A DNA stretch of 64,000 bases from the NCBI RefSeq assembly GCF_040183065.1, contig NC_091125.1, forward strand, positions 120,058,621 through 120,122,620, given 5' to 3'. Numbering within the stretch: the stretch's first letter is position 1; each line of letters starts with the position of its first letter. Below are positions 23,089-32,652 of this stretch, piece after piece. The notes beneath the pieces were generated by a model. It searched no databases, was not told the DNA's origin, and worked only from the letters and a program-made list of their open reading frames with translations. The DNA comes from Periplaneta americana (Eukaryota; Arthropoda; Insecta; Blattodea; Blattidae). The translations under genes were made by a program, and so were the position numbers.

Positions 23089-23495
23089 CATGCTTATAAG
23101 TAAGTTAATATCAATTTTATTAGAAAATAATTACGAAAAAACTTAATAATAATGATTTACAGTCAAGGCAACTATAATTATTAATTATTAAAGAGAACAG
23201 AAAATATCTATTTAGATTTATATTCGCACCTCTATCTCTCGATTTACTAGCTACCTGTGAGCAACGACCTTAACAAGGAGGATCAAAGGGAGTTATGATA
23301 GTTGGCAAACAGTATATTTCGTCGATGCTGCTGCCACCTACAGGCAAATTGCTTGAAAAAGGCGTCAAATCAGATAATTTCGAAATATCAGGCTATTTCT
23401 TGAGTTTTAAGAAATCCGTCCGGACCCCGGACGAAGGCCTAAAAAAGGATGACATGTCCGGACAAAAGAGGACGTCTGGCCACCCTATACTAGGC

Positions 23496-24610
23496 CAATA
23501 TTAAAAATTAATTCAACAAATATAATTTACATTCAGATTTAACAATGATTAAATCACAAGATCATCTTTTATCACCCCTTCACACATATAAAATATTCAT
23601 TTACTAACACCAACAGGTTCAGAAAGATATAACTTAGAATTATTCATATTTGGTAAATATGGTTTCCGATGTGAATTTATAACATAAGTAATATCAGCTA
23701 CCACGGCAGAGATCTTAAATTTACTGGTTGTAAATTTTGATAAATACACAAAATGATTAACTCCAAACTTGCCGTTGCCAAAATTACGAACTCTCAGAAA
23801 TACCTCTTATCTTACATTGATTCCCGTCGTTTTCATGTGTTAAAAAGGAGACCGAGATTAGCCCATTACTGAAAAAAACATGCAGTCCCGCGCTGGAGAT
23901 AGTGAGAGCGACCAGCTCAACCTTCTACCACAGTGCTAGTGCCGTACATGCGAGCAGAATCGAAAATAATAAAACCATTACATCGGAAATCTGACCTCTC
24001 GACTTTGTCGAATTACAATAAAACACTCATACCGTTACATCATATACTAGGTAGAGGTGCTATTTTTGGTAACAGCAATAACCGTGATATTTCTTATAAT
24101 AACTTGTTTGATATGCTTCTCTGAGTGTAACTTGCAAATCTATAGATAATTTTTAACAGATTTGTAATCGCGAAATGTTGCGAAACGATCCTATTGGCGC
24201 GAAACGAGAATAATGACCTTGTGCAATATTTGAAACAATTTAGTGATTCCGACATTGCATTTTCGTATTTTCGTGGTACAATGTGAAGAAAGCCATTTTA
24301 TTTGAGGCAGCCTTTGTAAAGGAACAATGTATCAAGATTGCCTCTGCAATCATCTTTCTTGAAGAAAGTGTGTACCGTACTGCTCACAAACTTGTCCTTA
24401 AAGTTAATTCCTAGATGTAGTGCATGGGTTAATTATAGTTGAGACGACCAGTGCTGTACTTGAGACACTTCAAGGCGAGAGGAGAGAGAGGGAAGAAAAT
24501 AAAATTAAGAGTCTTACAGAAAAGAGTATGAGAAAGATGAAAAAAAAAATAGTAGAAAACTCAGCAGGAGTTGTTTTCCAAGCCATTTCTAAACAATTCT
24601 ATCTCCAATG
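23496..24610. other. No recognisable gene
   Basis: AT-rich spacer. The 63-codon frame at 23933-24124 and the Lys/Glu-rich 86-codon frame at 24420-24680 have no recognised family, and the latter runs into the mariner TIR. Confidence 0.4.
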
Positions 24611-26080
24611 TACAGGTTGTTTAAAAAATACGGGGCATAATTTCAGGTATGTATTTCCCACATGTAGACAATCAAAATAGTTCATTACAACATGTGTCCG
24701 AAAATGCTTTATTTCCGAGTTATGGCCTTCACAACATTGAAATTCACCGGAACGTTTTCTTACCGCAGGTCGTTGCCGTCAAAGGAGACATTAAGAGGGC
24801 ACTCCGACAGTTCATTCCGAGGCGAAGGTTACATTCAGTGTTGTGTAGGCGTTAGACTGTGCGACATGTATTCAAATCAAGAGCTGGCAGAGATACACTT
24901 CATGTACGGTAAGGCGGACGGCAATGCTGCGCTGGCTCGTCGTTTGTACCAGGAGAGGTACCCACAGCGACAATGTCCAGATCGGAAGACATTTGTACGT
25001 CTCCATTACCGTCTGTGCGAGTATGGAAAATTTAACTCTCCTGGTTTGGGAAGGGGACGACCAAAATATACAACTCCAGAAGTATAGGAGGAGATTCTGG
25101 AGGCTGTGAACATGACTCCTTCTATCAGCACACGAAGGGTAGCGTTGCAAGTCAGTGTTCCTCATACGACTGTCTGGAGACTGTTGAAAGAGTGTATCCT
25201 TATCATTTGCAACGTGTACAGGCCCTGTCACCAGCAGATTACCCTGCACGAGTTAGGTTCTGTCAGTGGTTCTTGCAGCAGTGTGGTGTAAATCCGAACT
25301 TTCCTGCCTTAGTATTATTTACAGATGAAGCACAGTTCACACGAGATGGCATAACAAATTTCCACAATCAGCATGTATGGGCGTATGAAAACCCACGTGC
25401 AACAGTTCCATCTTATCACCAGGTGCGGTTCTCCATCAACATGTGGGCCGGTATCATTGGTGATCGATTAGTTGGACCCCATGTACTTGTAAACAGACTT
25501 ACGGGGCATGCGTACACAAACTTCCTGGAAAACACCATACCTCATGTTTTAGAAGACACTCCACTGATCAATCGTCAACACATTCACTTCTTGCATGATG
25601 GCGCTCCTGCACACTTCAGTCGTACGGCTCGCCGGTACTTGGATCGAAGGTTTCCTGATCGATGGATAGGTAGAGGTGGCCCAATTGCTTGGCCTCCACG
25701 CTCACCTGATTTCTACTTGTGGAGCTATTTAAAATCATTGGTTTATTCGTCTCCGGTGCCTGATTTGGAATCCCTTCGGAATCGAATTGTGGCATGTTCT
25801 GAGGACATACGCAATACTCGTGGAGTTTGGGATCGTGTTCGCAGGTCAATGATACATCGATGTGAGGTCTGTATTCAAGCAGGAGGTGGACATTTTGAAC
25901 ATCTTCTGTAATGACAACGACCTGCGGAAAGAAAAACGTTCCGGTGAATTTCAATGTTGTGAAGGCCATAACTGGGAAATGAAGCATTTCCGGACACATG
26001 TTGTAATGAACTATTTTGATTGTCTACATGTGGGAAATACATACCTGAAATTATGCCCCGTATTTTTGAAACACTCTGTA
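24611..26080 (+). mobile_element. Nearly complete mariner-like element with about 170-bp TIRs
   Basis: Outer ends are TACAGGTTGTTT (24611) and the reverse complement of its partner, AACACTCTGTA (to 26080). The inverted repeats extend inward to about 24780 and back to 25911, through matching blocks such as CGGGGCATAATTTCAGG and AACATTGAAATTCACC. TA dinucleotides at both edges fit mariner/Tc1 target preference. The total length of 1470 bp is almost exactly TIR plus transposase plus TIR. Arms differ at only a few positions, so the insertion is comparatively young. Confidence 0.92.
24866..25911 (+). pseudogene. Mariner-like transposase with DUF4817 helix-turn-helix domain
   Basis: Starts MYSNQELAEIHFMYGKADG, an N-terminal DUF4817 domain (YGKADGNAALA, YPQRQCPDRKTF). 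A second HTH-like part follows, then the DDE core: VLFTDEAQFTRDG (first Asp), HFLHDGAPAHFS (second Asp) and WPPRSPDFYLWSYLK (third Asp in SPD). The enzyme would bind TIRs and insert at TA. Three lesions are visible: a TAG at 25085-25087, a frameshift near 25193 (the frame moves by one between LLKE and YPYHLQ), and an apparent loss of about four residues after SPD, where family members normally have SPDLxPLDF. The stop codon lies at the inner edge of the right TIR. About 348 codons is the family's usual length. Confidence 0.9.
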
Positions 26081-26105
26081 TAATGTCTTGCTCAATAAAT
26101 GAAAA

Positions 26106-26108
<3 letters not shown>

Positions 26109-26179
<71 letters not shown>

Positions 26180-26210
26180 TGCATATATATATATATATAT
26201 GCAGAAAATT
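26109..26210. repeat. (AT)n tract followed by a 38-bp perfect palindrome
   Basis: An (AT)n run (26109-26172) is followed by AATTTTCTGC, (AT)n, GCAGAAAATT (26173-26210), a perfect palindrome. It starts 29 bp after the mariner right end. Confidence 0.9.
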
Positions 26211-26690
26211 CCTATGCTGAATAGTATAGGCTTATTGATAAACAGAATTTCTTTCGTGGGATTCTTACGCTTCAGACCCAAGTAAAGAAAGCTACAGGAC
26301 GTGTTAGAAAGACAAAGGAAATTGAATCTTATGAGTAACGCAAACTCAGTTTCCAACTTCAGTTAAGCAGTGCGTCTCTACTATACGTTACATGAAAATG
26401 TTTTTGGAAAAAACGTTTCATCTATATAGTCGTATTTTGCAGTTTAGTAAAGCAATTAAAACTAAAATTTACACACGGTGATAATTTGTTTATTATTTAG
26501 ATTTGTGCTTTATTAATGTTTAATTCACTTCGAATTAAATATATTTTAATGTGCTCTAAGACAAAATTTATAAATGCTGAATAATGACTGTTCTGAAGTC
26601 TTTAATTAATTTTTTTTTTTTTATTTTATAAACTTTCTTTACTAAAAGGCTGCCAAGACTGACAAATGTCCTAGCTACTTATAATCGTGT
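26211..26690. other. No recognisable gene
   Basis: AT-rich spacer with a poly-T run near 26610. Confidence 0.45.
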
Positions 26691-27605
26691 ACTTACTTAC
26701 CTACTTACTTACTGGCTTTTAAGAAACCCGGAGGTTCATTGCCGCCCTCACATAAGCCCGCCATTGATCCCTATCCTGTGCAAGATTAATCCAGTCTCTA
26801 CCATCATATCCCACCTCCCTCAAATCCATTTTAATATTATCTTCCCATCTACGTCTCGGCCTCCCTAAAGGTATTTTTCCCTCCGGCCTCCCAACTAACA
26901 CTCTGTATGCATTTCTGGATTCGCCCATACATGCTACATGCCCTGCCCATCTCAAACGTCTGGATTTAATGTTCCTAATTATGTCAGGTGAAGAATAAAA
27001 TGCGTGCAGCTCTGCGTTGTGTAACTTTCTCCATTCTCCTGTAACTTCATCCCTCTTAGCCCCAAATATTTTCCTAAGCACCTTATTCTCAAACACCATT
27101 AATGTATGTTCCTCTCTCAAAGTGAGAGTCCAAGTTTCACAACCGTACAGAACAACCGGTAATATAACTGTTTTATAAATTCCGACTTTCAGATTTTTTG
27201 ACAGCAGACTACATGATAAAAGCTTCTCAACCGAATAATAACACGCATTTCCCATATTTATTCTGCATTTAATTTCCTCCCGAGTGTCATTTATATTTGT
27301 TACTGTTGCTCCAAGATATTTGAATTTTTCCACCTCTTCGAAGGATAAATCTCCAATTTTTATAGTTCCAATATTCTGGTCACGAGACATAATCATATAC
27401 TTAGTCTTTTCGGGATTTACTTCCAACCCTATCGCTTTACTTGCTTCAAGTAGAATTTCCGTGTTTTCCCTAATAGTTTGTGGATTTTCTCCTAACATAT
27501 TCACGTCATCCGCATAGACAAGAAGGTGATGTAACCCGTTCAATTCCAAACCCTCTGTGTTATCCTCAATTTTCCTAATTGCATATTCTAGAGCGAAGTT
27601 AAAAA
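26691..27605 (-). pseudogene. RTE-type LINE, RT thumb to C-terminus, 5'-truncated
   Basis: The minus-strand frame 27549-26719 is open for 276 codons. It carries [13 protein letters not shown] (the Y-A-D-D catalytic block of RT), [47 protein letters not shown] and [10 protein letters not shown]. It ends NLRVS shortly before the AAGT-type tail. This is the 3' part of an RTE-type LINE (names such as craniofacial-development-protein-2-like in databases refer to it). It lacks the endonuclease and the fingers of the RT, so it cannot be autonomous. Upstream codons (FALEYAIRK) run to about 27605 before the frame breaks against the R2-like relic. No TSD was found. Confidence 0.88.
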
Positions 27606-27809
27606 TTTCGAATGAATCCCTTTAAGGCACAAATGACTATTTTTCTAATAACAGTATTGTTGAGGCCTAATTTTTTGCAGGTTTTGGCAAAGGAGGTGGT
27701 TATGATTCTCCTTGCTCCCACCATTAAACTGACAACCTCGATTTCTGAAAGGTGGTAGGCCTATTTTTCTCTTTTAATGTTATGTCGGTTTGTATATTAT
27801 GTTTACTTT

Positions 27810-28095
27810 TGTTCAGTATCCACCTCGGCCAATTGTTCGCCATGTGTTTCGAATCTGTTTGTAGGTTCAAGAATGAAAGTCCAGTTGTTTTTGATGGCAA
27901 TAACGTTGATACGTCGAACACTGACGTGTGTGGCTAATCCTTGTGTACCTTCTAGTATACAGTGAACTCAACCTCCTGCAATTCCTCAGCAAGAATGGAG
28001 CGGATTGTGTGGTGACGTATTTTGCTGAGGGTCTCGCCGTAGGGGCAGAAACCGAGGATATGAGGAAGAGTTCCACCTTGTTTAGTGCGTCAATC
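27810..28095 (-). pseudogene. R2-like LINE C-terminus, second copy
   Basis: On the minus strand, TLPHILGFCPYGETL, then IRHHTIRSILAEELQ in one frame, is a CCHC-type zinc-knuckle segment and its linker. After a shift near 27960, GLATHVSVRRINVIAIKN and FILEPTNRFETHGEQ follow in another frame. These match, block by block, the copy at 9098-9415 (S-x-K/R-R-x-[DN]-I, then L-[DE]-P-T-x-R-F-E). It is broken by at least one stop and one frameshift. Confidence 0.7.
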
Positions 28096-28296
28096 CATTT
28101 TATTATTTAGTCAGTTTAGTACTACTAAATACCAATTTATTTCATCATGACATAGGATCGGTACATACAGAGTGGGAATAACATAACTTCAGATTTTAAC
28201 AGCTTAAACCTTGGGTAGAGCACAAGAAAAAATTCTAATGCCATATTAGTTTCAAATGAATACTTTTCTCAGAACAAAGAATTTTGTCCTAAATAT

Positions 28297-29078
28297 TGTG
28301 AATTTTATTAGTAACAACAATGAGATTTATTCGTCACAACAGTAATTCCTTTCTACAATTCACCTTAAACGCTCTCGTCAACAATTGGATCCTCACTCAA
28401 CACAGTATTCGTTATAGCACTCCACCGACGACAATGATAATTTACTTGGACTATTACGCACAACAATGAACTGTTAATCTTAACTAATATTTACAAAGCA
28501 CTATTTACAAATCAGAACTATCAGTTCTCAGTTCACAGTTCTTCTAGCTCAGCCACTCGAGTTCACAGTATCTCGAACCACAGACCTCCAGAGACAGTTC
28601 ACTGAACTCGAACTCAGGTCCCCTCCAACTGCGGTCCACTGCACTCGAACTCAGGTCCCTCCAACTGCGGTCCACTGCACTCGAACTCAGGCCTTCGGAT
28701 GCTGACGCAGATGCGGACGCACACTCGAGTCGAACTCCGGCACACAAGTCTGGCTTGCTTGCTCTGGCTTTCTCACTGACTGGCTGACTAATCAACTGAA
28801 AACTCTGAAAACTGCTGTCGTTCCTTCGCGACCGTAATTTATAACCACAGTGACGTAACCTCGAAGGTTCCACCCGTCTCTAGAGATGGCATTCCAGAGA
28901 AATCCAGAGCCCTCTCCTCTCTACCAGCACCAGATGCGCGCGCAAACTCGTCGCGTGACGTAATACACCCTCTCTCTTCTCTCCACCGCGCGACGTCACT
29001 CAATGTTCCGTGCAGCCTGTGCGATCTGCTTTCATGCGGGACGCTGGTCGTGAGTTCGAATCTCACGTCGCTGTCACA
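28297..29078 (-). mobile_element. Solo LTR of an LTR retrotransposon, 782 bp
   Basis: On the minus strand it runs from TGTGACAGCG (at 29078) to AATTCACA (at 28297), the TG...CA termini with TGTGA/TCACA symmetry. ATAT at 28293-28296 and 29079-29082 gives a 4-bp duplication, in the Gypsy/BEL range. The LTR is GC-rich from 28540 to 29050 in an AT-rich setting. It has a TATA box, an initiator-like TCAGTT and an AATAAA near its 3' end, and it holds two to three 36-bp tandem copies at about 28610-28695. No internal gag-pol is present, so it is solo. Open frames inside it (109 and 75 codons, minus) are not genes. Confidence 0.72.
28837..28843 (-). promoter_or_regulatory. TATA box of the solo LTR
   Basis: On the minus strand TATAAAT is followed about 25-30 nt downstream by CAGAGTTTTCAGTTG, containing an initiator-like TCAGTT. 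The spacing fits an RNA polymerase II core promoter inside an LTR. Whether it is used is unknown. Confidence 0.5.
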
Positions 29079-29264
29079 ATATCAACACTGTTTTACTCGA
29101 TAAGTATTATCCGAACGATTCTGTTTTTTTACTCTGATCATTAGAGAAACCGATAAGGGAACGTGAATGCCAATGCAAACATTCTAAATCTTCACGGCCA
29201 GCACCTCCAATCCATCTCCGTCGTGTATTCAGTTCGTTTCTGACATCTAAGTGGTAATAGGGGG

Positions 29265-29712
29265 GTGCATCTCCTCACAGAAAGACTGTCGCTTGGCTTT
29301 GTCGTTGGTTTCAGAGCCTACAACAAATGCAGACGGTATGGATGGAACTTCAAACTTTTCCGTAAAATCTTCCACACAGTTTGTTGGGGGGATGTTTAAT
29401 TCTCTACTGACTCTTACGGTGTATTTCTGTTGACTTCGTATGAAACTCTCTCTCACACGCTTCACATTTGCCTCACTTACTGATGGAGACCGGTTGACTT
29501 CCACTTACAGATGCATCCCCTCGTTTTGAAGTCAGTGTACCACTTACGGATACTGGACGCACTGGGTGGATCAACACCAAATTTTCTTCTAAAATTGCGT
29601 TGTACAGTGACAACAGACTGGGATATGTGGAAATCTAGCACACAAAATGCCCCCCTGTCTTCGTTTGCAGCCATTTTTATGTTATATCGTGTCCTAGCAA
29701 CGAAATTAATAA
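29265..29712 (-). pseudogene. DUF4817-type mariner transposase, N-terminal part
   Basis: Minus-strand frames give MAANEDRGAFCVLDFH, TVQRNFRRKFGVDPPSASS and WYTDFKTRGCICK, then in another frame SPSVSEANVKRVRESFIRS and ELNIPPT. These are the DUF4817 region and the following HTH of a mariner lineage distinct from that at 24866. At least one frameshift and an in-frame stop occur. No catalytic domain follows, and TIRs were not identified. Confidence 0.75.
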
Positions 29713-29843
29713 ATATGCGGCAAGTTCACCAAAAAAATATTTGAGTTTCCATTGATACCAATATCATGTTTCTAAGTGTCTCCTAACGATAGTTATTCAA
29801 GTTTGTAATCAGAAAGATTATTGAATAATTTCAAGGAAAAATT

Positions 29844-29920
29844 GTTCCGGGGCCGGGTATCGATCCCGGGACCCTTCGCTTATCGCGCGAACGCTCTACC
29901 GACTGAGCTACCTCAGGAAC
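29844..29920 (-). ncRNA. tRNA-like core, copy 1 (SINE-like)
   Basis: On the minus strand, box A TAGCTCAGTCGGTAGAGC and box B GGGATCGATACC. The 5-bp anticodon stem TTCGC/GCGAA closes a 7-nt loop, GCGATAA, which would give anticodon GAT. The T stem CCGGG/CCCGG is perfect. The acceptor stem has mismatches, position 33 is C rather than U, and there is an extra flanking GTTCC/GGAAC pairing, so I treat it as a tRNA-derived repeat, not an Ile tRNA gene. Confidence 0.6.
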
Positions 29921-30159
29921 TATACACGACACCGTCACAATTTTTCCTTCCCCCCCCCCCCAAACCTGCTTTACAGGGAGCTACTACCTGAAAGCCAGAT
30001 CTGTATAATACATTCGCTACTGGAGGTACGTTAACAGAAAGCCACAATTTAAAGTCACACAGTAATTGTGTGCACTCACAGTTGAGTTCTGGCGTCTTGT
30101 CAGCTCATGTGAGTTGTGTGGATATAAAAAAAGGAAAAATTGTGACGGTGTCGTGTACA

Positions 30160-30236
30160 GTTCCTGGGGTAGCTCAGTCGGTAGAGCGTTCGCGCGCTAA
30201 GCGAAGGGTCCCGGGATCGATACCCGGCCCCGGAAC
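30160..30236 (+). ncRNA. tRNA-like core, copy 2 (SINE-like)
   Basis: Same fold as copy 1 in the opposite orientation, with loop GCGCTAA (GCT at the anticodon position). Its acceptor side pairs better (GGGG/CCCC), and GTTCC/GGAAC extends it with one bulged T. Confidence 0.6.
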
Positions 30237-30302
30237 AATTTTTCCTTGAAATTATTCAAACCTGCTTTACAGGGAGCTACTATCTGAAAGCCAGATTTGT
30301 AG

Positions 30303-31359
30303 AAAGATTATTAATAGTAACACTGTATTATTAGACAAGCATACAGCGAACTTCATAGTGTGCTTAGCAAGACGCCGGACCTCCATTTCATGCAACGCAA
30401 GACGTCACACTGAAATAAATATTCATGTCCTAGCTATATTCGATCCCAAGAACAGTCAGCTTCCACTCAATGTTGTAACTGTGCCTTAGCATGGGAGGTA
30501 CCATGAACACTAGATACCCTCAATATGAAGACGTAGGAGAAAGTTTCTTGCTGAAATTTCAAACGGCAAAAAAGCAGGATTACATCATATTTTCTCCCTT
30601 CCCATTATAATTTTGTAGTTGGCATTAAAGTATGAATCAACATCCTCTTTTCATTTGAAATGTGTTCGTGGGCCGGGACGTCGGGAGGAGCAGCATCTGT
30701 GTAACCCTGCTCACGGCTTCAGCTGGAAAAATAAATAGTCTGTCAACCGATGTGTGTCTGTGGCTTGTATTATTTTATCATCTCCAACACGTCCGTCTGA
30801 TGATGACCTAAATGTTTCGTTCTGAGATGTGTCTGTTCTTCTCGATCACCAATAAATCACTCCTTAGCTGCCATCGTCACTTACGGAAGTTCATGCGTGA
30901 TTAATCTAAAGTTTCTTATCGAACATGGTTATTTTATTTGGACCTAATATAGTTATGAACTCTCTTCACAATCGAAGTCCAGCAGAGCCGATGCTTACAA
31001 TACTGATGGCTTCACACAGAATAGATCCCGTTAACAACTGCCTAAATCAGTTGCTGTGCTACGTGCTTTCTCCAAGTGCGTTCATTCTAGGATTGTCGTT
31101 TTCAGGGCTTATTGTTTGTTGCCATTCGGAATATATGTAAAGGGGAAAGAGACTAAGACTCTGTCACATGTGTGGTATAATTTTGTATGTATAGCTTCGA
31201 TAAGAGAATATCTATCCGTTTGACAATATTATAAAAGTGTTTTGTTTTACATTTACAAGAAAACAATCTGCGATTATGTTATCGTACTTAATAAGATGCG
31301 GCGGTAGGTTTTATCAGCAATTGAATTCCAGTACCGCTATTAATTGATGACACTCCATT
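30303..31359. other. No recognisable gene
   Basis: Ordinary sequence. A 71-codon frame at 30925-31140 has a hydrophobic C-terminal half but no recognised family. Confidence 0.4.
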
Positions 31360-31367
31360 CTCTAGTA

Positions 31368-31483
31368 CAGGGACGGGGAATTCATATTGCAAACAGAGCA
31401 GTCAGCATGAGTCCCTGCATACAATAGCAACTGAGGTAGCGTGAGAAGCTAAGCTTTCTGAGAGAGGTTGTTCCCCGTCGCTG
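31368..31483. mobile_element. hAT MITE, 116 bp, perfect 8-bp TSD
   Basis: CAGGGACGGGGAA at the left end pairs with TTCCCCGTCGCTG at the right end. CTCTAGTA is exactly repeated at 31360-31367 and 31484-31491, matching the hAT TCTAGA-like preference. Confidence 0.92.
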
Positions 31484-31501
31484 CTCTAGTATAATATACA
31501 A

Positions 31502-31683
31502 CAGCGGTCGTCAGCACAGAGCACCAGGGAGCTATCGTCTGTTACCAGCAGAGAACACAGTGTACCGTGGTGCATTCGTAGCTGCTAGCGGGTATGCTCT
31601 CTACCTCTTCCTGCTGTACGACGGGACACACAGGATGGCTCCGCTTACTCTTTGCACATTTCAGCGAGTGCTGACGACCACTA
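31502..31683. mobile_element. hAT MITE, about 182 bp
   Basis: Left CAGCGGTCGTCAGCAC and right GTGCTGACGACCACTA are inverted repeats. ATATACA flanks both sides, so a 7-8 bp duplication is likely. It lies 18 bp from the previous MITE and abuts the LINE tail at 31691. Confidence 0.85.
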
Positions 31684-31690
31684 ATATACA

Positions 31691-32652
31691 CTTACTTAGG
31701 GCTTTTAAGGAACCCGGAGTCTCATTGCCACTCTAACATAAGCCCGCCATCAGTCCCTACCCTGAGCAAGATTAATCCAATCTCTATCATCATATCCCAC
31801 CTCCCTCAAATCCATTTTAATATTATCCCCCCACCTATTCTCTTCCTCCCCAAAGGTATTTTTCCCTCTGGCCTCCCAACTAACACTCTATATGCATTTC
31901 TGGATTCGCCCATACGTATTACATGCCCTGTCCATCTCAAACGTCTGGATTTAATGTTCCTCATTATGTCAGGTGAAGAATAAAATGCGTGCAGTTTGCG
32001 TTGTGTAACTTTCTCAATTTTCCCGTAACTTCATCCTTCTTGGCCCCAAATATTTTCCTAAGCACCTTGTTCTCAAACACCTTAACCTCTGCTCCTCTCT
32101 CAAAGTAAGAGTCCAAGTTTCACAACCATACAGAACAACCGGTAATATAACTGTTTTATAAATTCTAACTTTCACATTTTTTGACAGCAGACTAGTTGAT
32201 AAAAGCTTCTCAACCGAATAATAACAGGCATTTCCCATATTTATTCTGCGTTTAATTTCCTCCCGAGTGTCATTTATATTTGTTACTGTTCTCCAAGATA
32301 TTTGAAATTTTCCACCTCTTCGAAGGATAAATCTCCAATTTTTATGTCTTCATTTCGTGCAATATTCTGATCATGAGACATAATGATATATTTTGTCGTT
32401 TCGGAATTTACTTCCAAACCTATTTCTTTACTTTCTTCAAGTAAAATTCCCGTGTTTTCCCTAATAGTTTGTGGATTTTCTCCTAACATATTCACGTCAT
32501 CCGCATAGACAAGCAGCTGATGTAACCTGTTCAATTCCAAACCCTCCCTGTTACTCAGAACTTTCCTAATGGTATACTCTAGAGCAAAGTTAAAAAGTAA
32601 AGGTGATAGTGCATCTCCTTGCTTTAGCCCGCAGTGAATTTGTAAGAACATT
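31691..32652 (-). pseudogene. RTE-type LINE, 5'-truncated, RT to C-terminus
   Basis: The minus strand begins with [22 protein letters not shown], the RT motif ahead of the catalytic block, then [21 protein letters not shown], then a frameshift near 32290 into [14 protein letters not shown] and [13 protein letters not shown]. It ends by the AAGT-type tail at 31691. It is the longest 5' extension among the RTE-type copies here. Several further indels occur in the C-terminal third, so it is not functional. Confidence 0.87.

Larger units (their letters stand above)
19747..23487. mobile_element. Composite 3.7 kb hAT element bounded by TIRs and an 8-bp TSD
   Basis: The left end TAGGGTGACCAGA (from 19747) and right end TCTGGCCACCCTA (to 23487) are inverted repeats of the well-known hAT TAGGGTG type. 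TACCAGGC (19739-19746) and TACTAGGC (23488-23495) are matching 8-mers with one difference. A GCGGCCACTTTTT...GACAGCTGTACA block near the left end recurs inverted near 22540-22580. No hAT transposase was found inside. The interior holds several later or captured repeats: LINE-D, tRNA-like heads, a minisatellite, a LINE tail and a LINE-B copy. An alternative is two separate elements whose outer ends happen to match. Confidence 0.7.
29822..30257. mobile_element. Foldback with two inverted tRNA-like cores
   Basis: Two arms of about 130 bp (29822-29950 and 30131-30257) are reverse complements around a central spacer of about 180 bp. Each arm has AAGGAAAAATTG at one edge, CAATTTTTCCTT at the other, and a 77-nt tRNA-like core between. 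The next 45 bp (AAACCTGCTTTACAGGGAG...) recur as a direct repeat, at 29962 and 30258. This could be one inverted duplication or two insertions in opposite orientation. Confidence 0.75.

Noticed and set aside
28544-29066. Two minus-strand frames (109 and 75 codons) as genes
   Set aside because: They lie inside the solo LTR and reflect its GC-rich tandem repeats.
29844-30236. Functional tRNA genes with anticodons GAT and GCT
   Set aside because: Loop position 33 is C, acceptor stems mismatch, and both are inside a repeated foldback; they are tRNA-derived repeats.
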